Below, in pieces: positions 1-5,005 of a stretch of 5,005 nucleotides of DNA. Within the stretch, counting starts at the first letter, position 1. Every line of letters begins with the position of its first letter. Source of the DNA: Desulfocapsa sp. (GTDB lineage Bacteria; Desulfobacterota; Desulfobulbia; Desulfobulbales; Desulfocapsaceae); NCBI GenBank assembly GCA_030638765.1, contig DAOWDZ010000099.1, positions 1-5,005 of the forward strand, written 5' to 3'. The position numbers were made by a program, and so were the translations under genes. The notes under the pieces are model-generated. The model saw nothing but the letters and a program-made list of their open reading frames with translations, was not told where the DNA came from and did no database searches.

Positions 1-180
1 CTCAGGCATCACCACATCAAGCAGAATGAGATCCGGTTTCATTTCATTGGCCTTTTTTATGGCATCGGGCCCACTCGTAGCGATGATAAGACGATAACTC
101 TCACGTAATGCACCAACAAGAATTTTGATATTAGCTGGAATATCATCAACTAAAAGTACTGTGCTTTTCTGTCTCATCAT
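1..180 (-). CDS. Response regulator receiver domain (N-terminal part, truncated by window edge)
   Basis: The reverse strand encodes 60 residues of a CheY-like phosphoacceptor domain before the window ends. The first beta strand, VLLVDD (residues 8-13), supplies the acidic Mg-binding pair D12/D13. The strand LILLD ends in D55, the predicted phosphorylation site, followed by the usual VVMPE. Spacing between these elements matches the receiver family. Two adjacent ATGs (180-178 and 177-175) are possible starts. An in-frame TAA lies five codons upstream of the first, which rules out an earlier start. No strong ribosome binding site is visible; a weak AGAGAAG lies about 14 to 20 bases upstream. 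The output domain lies outside the window, so it could be a single-domain regulator, an HD-GYP or GGDEF protein, or a hybrid kinase. It is transcribed away from the transporter cluster, and nothing here shows that it controls that cluster. Confidence 0.9.
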   Translation of the reverse strand, partial: MMRQKSTVLLVDDIPANIKILVGALRESYRLIIATSGPDAIKKANEMKPDLILLDVVMPE

Positions 181-440
181 AGTAGTTGCGTATTACTTCT
201 CTGGACGCTCTTTAGAAAAAAGGGGGTTATATTTTCAGCTGATATTTTATTAACATAGCACAAGTTTTGTTTCAGATGAATATTTCCTGCCACCTCCTCT
301 GATACCAGCACCCACAAAATGACAAAACAGACTGGATTTTATCCCCTTTACCTTGACTCTTGGTGCATGGCTCGTTAAAACTCATGTAATCTCACTAACT
401 ATTATATATAGTAAACTATTCTTCTTTCAATATACATTCA
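181..440. other. Divergent intergenic region, 260 bases
   Basis: This segment separates the leftward response regulator from the rightward DUF493 gene, so it should hold promoters for both directions. I see no convincing coding frame, tRNA or terminator in it. The right end (398-420) is very AT-rich and contains the inverted repeats listed separately. A TTGACT at 353-358 resembles a -35 box, but no good -10 hexamer lies 16 to 18 bases downstream. TGTAAT at 385-390 is a fair -10 match but lacks a well-placed -35. The promoters therefore cannot be assigned confidently by reading. Confidence 0.6.
398..419. promoter_or_regulatory. AT-rich inverted-repeat cluster upstream of the DUF493 gene
   Basis: Three arms lie in a row: ACTAT (398-402), ATAGT (408-412) and ACTAT (415-419). 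The first two pair across a 5-base TATAT gap, and the second and third pair across AA. The cluster ends 21 bases before the ATG at 441. It could be an operator, part of a promoter whose -10 is TATATA (405-410), or simply AT-rich DNA in which such short repeats arise by chance. Calling it a regulatory site is an inference from position and symmetry. Confidence 0.25.
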
Positions 441-725
441 ATGAACATAGATCCTTTTCCAAAACCATTTTCCTGTAAAGAAAAACCAAGTATCCAATAC
501 CCATGCTCTTGGATTTATAAAGTAATTGGTATTGACGAAAAGGAACTAAGGCGAGCTATTCAAACAATAGTGGGCGACAAGGAACACCTGATAAGCCTCT
601 CTCATACAAGCTCAGGTGGGAAATACTGCAGTCTTAACATAGAACTGGTTGTGGATGATGACGAAACACGGCAAAAATACTATCAACACCTCAAAAACCA
701 TGCAGCTGTCAAGGTTGTAATGTGA
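441..725 (+). CDS. DUF493 (YbeD-like) family protein
   Basis: This 94-residue protein matches the DUF493/YbeD family in length and layout. The N-terminal signature YPCSWIYKVIG (residues 20-30) corresponds to the family's conserved start of the first strand. The central SSGGKYCSLNIEL (57-69) corresponds to the SxGKYxS motif, and the chain ends in VKVVM like the VRMVL end of E. coli YbeD. The family forms a small ferredoxin/ACT-like alpha-beta fold; its biochemical role is not established, and a regulatory or binding role is usually guessed. It is predicted cytoplasmic, with no signal or membrane segment. It has three cysteines (C12, C22, C63) with no metal-site spacing. The ATG at 441 is chosen because no other start codon lies between it and the in-frame TAA at 396-398. 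No Shine-Dalgarno sequence is visible. It is probably the first gene of the rightward transcript, with the next start only 6 bases past its stop. Confidence 0.85.
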   Translation: MNIDPFPKPFSCKEKPSIQYPCSWIYKVIGIDEKELRRAIQTIVGDKEHLISLSHTSSGGKYCSLNIELVVDDDETRQKYYQHLKNHAAVKVVM

Positions 726-731
726 GTAAAA

Positions 732-1244
732 ATGGATCAGGAAAACACGAATAAAGACTCTCGTCTCATTCCCATCCTTCGGGAAGGAATCGCGATAATT
801 CAGATGATTTTTTTCAAGGAACTCAAGGCTGTTATCCTTAAAAAACATCCCGAACTTGATGCCTCTGCTCAAACCATGCTTGCAGGTGCCATCACAAATG
901 AAATATTTGGCTCTCACAACACAGAAGAGAAATTCCAGACATTTCGGAACACTCATCAAGGCACAATCGAACAGGAACTGATGAGCCTGAGCACTGATCT
1001 GCCAGACATAACAGCCTCGGTTGCCGATGCTCTCCGCATCCAGACACTTTGTGATAATCAGGAGGGCGTTGATTCAAGCCATGTCCTGAAACAGGCGGAT
1101 AATTTTGGCATACTAGACAAGGAGCGCGACCTGCCCATGCCCTCAACGTTTATGGAAACAGTACGCCTGCTTGGTGCCAGATATAAGCTTATAATACCAC
1201 CCGTCGACATAGACTCAGCTGAAGAACACGATCTATTGCACTAA
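732..1244 (+). CDS. Uncharacterised 170-residue protein
   Basis: I do not recognise a named family. The product is soluble, with no signal peptide or transmembrane segment, and looks largely helical: likely amphipathic helices at about residues 12-38 (LREGIAIIQMIFFKELKAVI) and 44-60 (AQTMLAGAITNEIFG), with more around 65-85 and 90-107. It has a single cysteine (C107) in the stretch ALRIQTLCDNQEG. The C-terminal part carries PMPSTFMETVRLLGARYKL and ends in an acidic tail. The start at 732 is fixed by the TGA at 723-725, which is in the same frame just two codons upstream; M25 is the only nearby alternative and would remove the first helix. The ribosome binding site is weak (GTGAG at 722-726), so translation may be coupled to termination of the upstream DUF493 gene. 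The BMP gene begins 21 bases after its stop, suggesting one operon. Codon use looks like that of its neighbours, so it is probably a real gene of unknown function. Confidence 0.75.
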   Translation: MDQENTNKDSRLIPILREGIAIIQMIFFKELKAVILKKHPELDASAQTMLAGAITNEIFGSHNTEEKFQTFRNTHQGTIEQELMSLSTDLPDITASVADALRIQTLCDNQEGVDSSHVLKQADNFGILDKERDLPMPSTFMETVRLLGARYKLIIPPVDIDSAEEHDLLH

Positions 1245-1254
1245 ATTTCACATC

Positions 1255-1260
1255 AGGAGA
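1255..1260 (+). promoter_or_regulatory. Strong ribosome binding site of the BMP gene
   Basis: AGGAGA sits 5 bases before the ATG at 1266. It is the clearest Shine-Dalgarno sequence in the window and settles that start. Its strength contrasts with the weak sites of the neighbouring genes and fits the usual need for more binding protein than ATPase or permease. Confidence 0.75.
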
Positions 1261-1265
1261 ACATC

Positions 1266-2450
1266 ATGAAAAAGCCATCAATGGTTAGTATATTAACGCT
1301 TATCACAGCCGTTACACTTCTGCTATGCCCTGTGCAAAGTAAGGCATCTGACGATGAATTTATTTTCGGCCTGCTCATGGTCGGCCCCATCAACGATCAT
1401 GGTTGGAGCCAGGCTCATTATGAAGCGGGTAAACAGATTGAGGAGCACATCCCTGGCAGTAAAATGATCTATATCTACAAGGTCAACCCTGCTGATCGTC
1501 CCGGCATCACGGTTCCTTTCCTGGTTGATGATCTTATTTCAAAGGGCGCTAAACTCATCATCGGCAACTCCAGCGATATGACAGATGGTATCCATGAAGC
1601 CGCGATGTATCATCCTGATGTTAATTTCCTCCACATCTCCGGTGACGATGCCCTGGATCCGAAATCACCAAAGAATCTCTCCAATCTCATGGGTAAAATG
1701 GAATATGGACAGATGATGGCTGGTTTTGTCGCAGCATTAACCACCAAAACAGGAAAGATTGGCTACCTCGGCCCTCTCATTGACAACGAAACATTACGTC
1801 TGACTGCTGCCTGTTATCTTGGCGCAAAATATGCCTGGACGAAGATTCTTAAAAAAGATCCAGCTGATCTTACCTTTAAAGTTTCCTGGATTGGTTTCTG
1901 GTTCAATATTCCAGGTGTTACCTCCGATCCGACACAGGTCTCCAAAAACTTCTTTGACTCTGGAGCAGATGTTATTATTTCAGGGCTCGACACCACCGAA
2001 GCATTAATTGTAGCAGGCCAGATGAAAAAAGAAGGCGCCGATGTCAGTGCCATTCCTTACGACTATGAAGGTGCCTGCGAGACTGCCCCGGAAGCCTGTC
2101 TTGGTGTCCCCTACTTTAACTGGTATTCCGGTTTTGCCCATTTTATTAACAGTGCAAAAAGTGGCACCTGGAAAAAAGAATGGCTGTGGCTTGGTCCTGA
2201 CTGGGCTGACATAAACAATCCTATGACCTCGACCGTTGCCTATCTGAACGGTGAAGCCGTTGCCCCGGAGGTAACAACACAACTGGCTGACTTTACAAAA
2301 GGCCTTGCCGATGGATCAATATCACTTTTCACAGGCCCTCTCAATTTTCAGGATAAATCTGTTTTCCTGAAAGAAAACGAAACCGCCACCGACGAGCAAA
2401 TCTGGAATCTGCCTCAACTCTTCGAAGGTATGGAAGGCACATCCAAATAA
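1266..2450 (+). CDS. BMP-family periplasmic substrate-binding protein of an ABC importer
   Basis: This 394-residue protein belongs to the basic membrane protein (BMP/PnrA-like) family that delivers nucleosides and related ligands to ABC importers. Residues 1-27 form a Sec signal peptide: KK at 2-3, a hydrophobic core at about 6-20, and a probable cleavage after SKA (25-27). The cysteine at 21 follows LLL, so a lipobox is unlikely and the mature protein should be free in the periplasm. The mature part opens with FGLLMVGPINDHGWSQAH (34-51), the first strand and ligand-side loop typical of a BMP subgroup. It continues with alternating strands and helices of the type I binding-protein fold, such as KLIIGNSSDM, GKIGYLGPL and ADVIISGLD. 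It ends in the family's FTGPLNFQD and EQIWNLPQLFEGMEG. C271 and C278 could form a disulfide. A strong AGGAGA and the signal peptide support the start. The ATPase and permease genes follow. Substrate is inferred: nucleoside or nucleobase most likely, with other BMP ligands such as riboflavin possible. Confidence 0.9.
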   Translation: MKKPSMVSILTLITAVTLLLCPVQSKASDDEFIFGLLMVGPINDHGWSQAHYEAGKQIEEHIPGSKMIYIYKVNPADRPGITVPFLVDDLISKGAKLIIGNSSDMTDGIHEAAMYHPDVNFLHISGDDALDPKSPKNLSNLMGKMEYGQMMAGFVAALTTKTGKIGYLGPLIDNETLRLTAACYLGAKYAWTKILKKDPADLTFKVSWIGFWFNIPGVTSDPTQVSKNFFDSGADVIISGLDTTEALIVAGQMKKEGADVSAIPYDYEGACETAPEACLGVPYFNWYSGFAHFINSAKSGTWKKEWLWLGPDWADINNPMTSTVAYLNGEAVAPEVTTQLADFTKGLADGSISLFTGPLNFQDKSVFLKENETATDEQIWNLPQLFEGMEGTSK

Positions 2451-2583
2451 AAAGCAGGCGACAATTTCCCCAAAACGAACTTGTCGTATATTCGAAAAAG
2501 AGAGTGCCTCCATATGGAAGTCAATACTCGTCTGATCCAGTGAAGCTACCTCCGGATATTTCTCCCCCTACACGCTGAGATCT
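2451..2583 (+). other. Intra-operon spacer with short palindromes
   Basis: The 133 bases between the binding-protein and ATPase genes are unusually long for this operon, whose other junctions range from an overlap to 21 bases. CGACAA (2459-2464) pairs with TTGTCG (2481-2486) across a 16-base loop. No T-run follows, so this is not a standard intrinsic terminator. A perfect 10-base palindrome, TCCATATGGA, lies at 2509-2518. The spacer could stabilise the upstream mRNA end, partly attenuate transcription, or contain an internal promoter; the sequence does not decide between these. No good promoter hexamers are seen. Confidence 0.4.
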
Positions 2584-4056
2584 GTGGAAATAATTTTACA
2601 AAACATCTCCAAAAGTTTTGGATCCGTTAAAGCACTTACGGACGTAAGTCTTACTGTGCAATCCGGAACCATCCACGGAATCATAGGTGAAAATGGTGCC
2701 GGTAAATCAACACTGATGAAAATCCTTACCGGCTATCAGGCAAAATCAAGTGGTTCAATTTTTATCAACGAGCAAGAAACACCACTCAAGACTCCTGGAG
2801 AAGCTTCCAAATTAGGGATTGGAATGCTTTATCAGGAACCAATGGATTTCACTCCATTGACAGTTCTTGAAAATTTCTCACTTGGCAGCCCCAGACAAAA
2901 CCGTACAGATTTACGCTTTGCTCTGCAAAACCTCGCTGTCCAATTTCAATTCCATGTTGATCCTGACAGAATGGTTGGATCTCTCACCATTGGTGAACGA
3001 CAGCAAATTGAAATTTTACGATTAATTCACTGCAAAACAAATGTACTCATCCTTGATGAGCCAACAACAGGTATTTCCCCAGCTCAGAAAAAGGAGCTGT
3101 TTCAGGCTCTCAGACAACTGACTGCTGAAGGGATGACTGTCTTGCTCGTCTCTCATAAGCTTAAAGATATTGCTAGCCTTTGCAGTGACGTTACCGTATT
3201 GCGTCAGGGACGTATTACCCTTCACAGTACGCTCCCTTTCAACTTACCGGAGCTTCTCACTGCCATGTTTGGATCAGTCCCTCAACAGCAAAACACGATG
3301 GTACCAAGAGAGACAGGGGAACAGATACTCACCCTGGAGAACATTGAAGCCACAGGAGAGCGCAAAGGACTGCACAACTGCAATACCACCATTGCAGAAG
3401 GTGAGATCGTTGGGCTTGCAGGACTTGACGGTGCCGGTCAATCTACGTTCTTACACCTTGCCGCAGGTCTTGCTATCCCCAAGAAGGGTAACACAATACT
3501 TTTTGGCAGAAAACTTCCTAAAAATATAACAGCCTGCCGTAAAGCCCAGGAACTCAAGACATCATTTATCCCTGCTGATCGGCTCGGAGAAGCACTCTTT
3601 GCCAATTTATCAATAAGTGATCATTTCTGTTTACAGAGCGACCATGATGTTTTCTGGCGATCTCAAAAAAAAGCAGACCAGTTGGCCGAAAAAGGTATCT
3701 CAACGTTTTCAATAAAGGGAAAGAAAGAAAATCCTGTTAAGGAACTTTCAGGAGGGAATCAGCAGCGACTTCTCCTCAGCCTCCTTAATCCACACTCGCG
3801 CCTCTTGCTCCTTGAAAACCCCACAAGAGGCCTCGATATTTGTTCAGGTCAATGGGTTTGGGATCATCTACGAAGAACGTTACCCCAGGAAACGACCATC
3901 CTTTTTTCTTCTCCAGAACTCGACGAAATCCTCCACTACAGTGACCGTATTCTTATCTTCCATGATGGTGAAATCGTTCTTGATCAATCCATTACAGACA
4001 CAAACCATGATATCATCGCGACAGCAATGATCGGCATACAAGAGACTGTTCAATGA
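2584..4056 (+). CDS. ABC importer ATPase with two fused nucleotide-binding domains (simple-sugar/nucleoside class)
   Basis: The 490-residue cytoplasmic protein carries two ABC domains in tandem, like RbsA, MglA and NupO, and is near the usual length of about 500. Domain 1 has Walker A GENGAGKST (35-43), Q-loop Q84, a non-canonical signature LTIGERQQ (134-141), Walker B with D158 and catalytic E159 in LILDEPTTG, and switch H191. Domain 2 has GLDGAGQST (280-288) with Q286 in place of the Walker A lysine, a canonical LSGGNQQ (388-394), LENPTRGLD with E411/N412 in place of Asp-Glu, and P444 at the switch-histidine position. Degeneration of the second domain is normal for this class. The start is GTG at 2584: an in-frame TGA lies at 2533-2535 with no ATG, GTG or TTG between, and MEIILQNISKSFG is a typical domain start. 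Only a weak TGAGA precedes it. The stop overlaps the permease start (ATGA at 4053-4056), implying coupled translation. Substrate is inferred only from family and neighbours. Confidence 0.95.
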   Translation: MEIILQNISKSFGSVKALTDVSLTVQSGTIHGIIGENGAGKSTLMKILTGYQAKSSGSIFINEQETPLKTPGEASKLGIGMLYQEPMDFTPLTVLENFSLGSPRQNRTDLRFALQNLAVQFQFHVDPDRMVGSLTIGERQQIEILRLIHCKTNVLILDEPTTGISPAQKKELFQALRQLTAEGMTVLLVSHKLKDIASLCSDVTVLRQGRITLHSTLPFNLPELLTAMFGSVPQQQNTMVPRETGEQILTLENIEATGERKGLHNCNTTIAEGEIVGLAGLDGAGQSTFLHLAAGLAIPKKGNTILFGRKLPKNITACRKAQELKTSFIPADRLGEALFANLSISDHFCLQSDHDVFWRSQKKADQLAEKGISTFSIKGKKENPVKELSGGNQQRLLLSLLNPHSRLLLLENPTRGLDICSGQWVWDHLRRTLPQETTILFSSPELDEILHYSDRILIFHDGEIVLDQSITDTNHDIIATAMIGIQETVQ

Positions 4057-5005
4057 AAAAAATCAGTCTCGATTTATTCATTGGAGCCATTCTTGTCTTT
4101 GGATTTACAGCACTCGTTCTCCTGATTGCAGGAGCTCCTGTTCTTGAAGCATTTCGACATATATGGCTTGGTGCCTTTGCATCCACCAGTAAAATTAGTC
4201 AGGTGCTCTCTGTCTGGATCCCTCTCACGCTCTGTTCCTGTGGACTACTCTATACATTTAGAGCCAAACTCTGGAATATCGGAATTGAAGGACAGGTGAC
4301 AATGGGTGCAATCAGTGCCATGGCTGCCTTACGTATTACTGGCATCGAAAATCCCACTTTCACCCTCATTCTGGCTTTTTTTGCATCCATGCTGGGTGGT
4401 GGATTATGGGGATTACTTGCCGGGCTCTTGAAAACACGAGGTGGTGTCCATGAGATTTTTGGAGGCCTTGGTCTCAATTTTGTTGCCCAAAGTTTCACTC
4501 TCTGGCTGATATTTGGCCCCTGGAAACGACCCGGGATAGCCTCGATGAGCGGAACTGAACTTTTAGGCCGTGAATACTGGCTCAAAACTCCCCAGGGATG
4601 GCGAGTGGCAATCATGGGACTTGTCATAACCGTTGCTATTGTAACAATAACATGGCTTTTTCTTGAAAAAAGCAGGCTGGGTCTAAAATTAAAAGCTATC
4701 GGGCAAAACCCGAAAGCAGCATTGCTCTATAACCTTTCTCCGGAAAATTTTTACCTCAAATCATTCCTAACCGCAGGAGCCTGGGCAGGTCTTGCCGGAT
4801 TCCTTCAGGTAACGGCTGTCTATCATCGCCTTATCCCATCGATATCGAGTGGTTATGGATACCTTGCGCTTTTACTTGTCATGCTGGCAGGATACAGAAT
4901 CATCTTTGTACCTTTTCTTGCCTTCTTTTTCGCAAGCTTAAATGTTGGTGCCATCCAACTTCCTATAGTCCTGCAACTTGACTCTGCTCTTTCTGGTGTT
5001 ATTCA
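4053..5005 (+). CDS. ABC importer permease, BMP/simple-sugar class (3' end beyond window)
   Basis: An open frame of 317 codons runs off the right edge without a stop; the family is usually about 350 residues, so some 30 to 40 may be missing. It is an inner-membrane protein of the branched-chain amino acid/simple-sugar permease superfamily, the group of NupP and RbsC. Hydrophobic segments lie at about residues 6-30, 52-70, 81-98, 105-128, 136-155, 185-204, 237-257 and 270-297. WNIGIEGQVTMGA (74-86) is the hallmark NIGxEGQ motif of BMP-linked permeases. GLKLKAIGQNPKAA (210-223) matches the cytoplasmic coupling-loop motif (GxxxRAxGxNPxAA) that contacts the ATPase, with K214 where Arg is common. 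The ATG lies inside the ATPase stop (ATGA), the tightest junction in the cluster. BMP importers normally have two different permeases, so a shorter second permease gene is expected immediately downstream. Confidence 0.93.
   Translation, partial: MKKISLDLFIGAILVFGFTALVLLIAGAPVLEAFRHIWLGAFASTSKISQVLSVWIPLTLCSCGLLYTFRAKLWNIGIEGQVTMGAISAMAALRITGIENPTFTLILAFFASMLGGGLWGLLAGLLKTRGGVHEIFGGLGLNFVAQSFTLWLIFGPWKRPGIASMSGTELLGREYWLKTPQGWRVAIMGLVITVAIVTITWLFLEKSRLGLKLKAIGQNPKAALLYNLSPENFYLKSFLTAGAWAGLAGFLQVTAVYHRLIPSISSGYGYLALLLVMLAGYRIIFVPFLAFFFASLNVGAIQLPIVLQLDSALSGVI

Noticed and set aside
292..298. Perfect AGGAGGT on the minus strand in the divergent intergenic region, suggesting a small upstream gene.
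   Set aside because: No ATG, GTG or TTG occurs at a usable distance downstream. The nearest ATG frame on that strand is only nine codons (MLIKYQLKI) and lies too far away.
181..440. A purine or other riboswitch upstream of the transporter cluster.
   Set aside because: No purine aptamer core or other known riboswitch motif was recognised, and the DUF493 start follows directly. A covariance-model search would be needed to exclude rarer classes.
720..734. The DUF493 stop (TGA) and the next ATG are in the same frame, two codons apart, so readthrough or a selenocysteine fusion was considered.
   Set aside because: The DUF493 protein ends exactly where the family normally ends (VKVVM), and a new ATG follows at once. 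Two separate genes are the simpler reading, and no SECIS-like hairpin was recognised after the TGA.
612..1146. Two overlapping minus-strand open frames opposite the DUF493 and unknown genes.
   Set aside because: They have no recognisable domain and straddle the tightly packed plus-strand gene junction; they are explained as shadows.
1323..1331. Cysteine at residue 21 of the binding protein as a lipoprotein attachment site.
   Set aside because: It is preceded by LLL; leucine at the -1 position does not fit the lipobox, while SKA at 25-27 is a good signal peptidase I site.
2459..2486. Stem CGACAA/TTGTCG after the binding-protein gene as an intrinsic terminator.
   Set aside because: The stem is short, the loop is 16 bases, and no T-run follows. 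It is recorded only as a possible mRNA element.
4250..4627. A 125-codon open frame on the minus strand.
   Set aside because: It lies opposite the permease gene, whose frame carries clear family motifs. The minus-strand translation is proline- and basic-rich with no recognisable domain, typical of an antisense shadow.

Overview
The window reads as an ordinary chromosomal stretch of a Gram-negative bacterium with moderate GC (mid-40s percent by eye). The periplasmic binding protein has a Sec signal peptide and no lipobox, which fits a Gram-negative cell. Protein style (a DUF493/YbeD-family protein, a stand-alone receiver domain of the 'VDDIPAN…LLDVVMPE' type, a BMP-type transporter) suggests Desulfobacterota, perhaps the Desulfobulbales. 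That placement is an impression, not a demonstrated result.

Layout: the left edge (1-180, minus strand) carries the N-terminal 60 residues of a response-regulator receiver domain, cut by the window start. A 260-base divergent intergenic region follows; its right end is AT-rich with an inverted-repeat cluster at 398-419. All remaining genes run on the plus strand: a DUF493/YbeD-family protein (441-725), a 170-residue protein I do not recognise (732-1244), a BMP-family periplasmic substrate-binding protein (1266-2450), a 133-base spacer with small palindromes (2451-2583), a duplicated-domain ABC ATPase starting at GTG (2584-4056), and a permease whose ATG overlaps the ATPase stop (4053 to beyond 5005).

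The last three genes form a BMP/simple-sugar-type importer, the class that includes the nucleoside importers NupNOPQ and RnsBACD. The binding protein captures ligand in the periplasm, the double ATPase powers uptake and the permease forms half of the channel. A second permease gene is expected just past the right edge. A purine or pyrimidine nucleoside, or a free base, is the most likely substrate, but nothing in the window proves it. In the ATPase, the motifs predict one competent ATP site and one degenerate site. The two small upstream genes lie only 6 and 21 bases apart from their neighbours, so they probably share the transporter's transcript; whether they have a functional link to it is unknown.

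I found no mobile element, CRISPR array, tRNA, rRNA or recognisable riboswitch, and no convincing evidence of an undescribed multi-gene system. The best leads are the unrecognised 170-residue protein and its co-location with the DUF493 gene and the importer.
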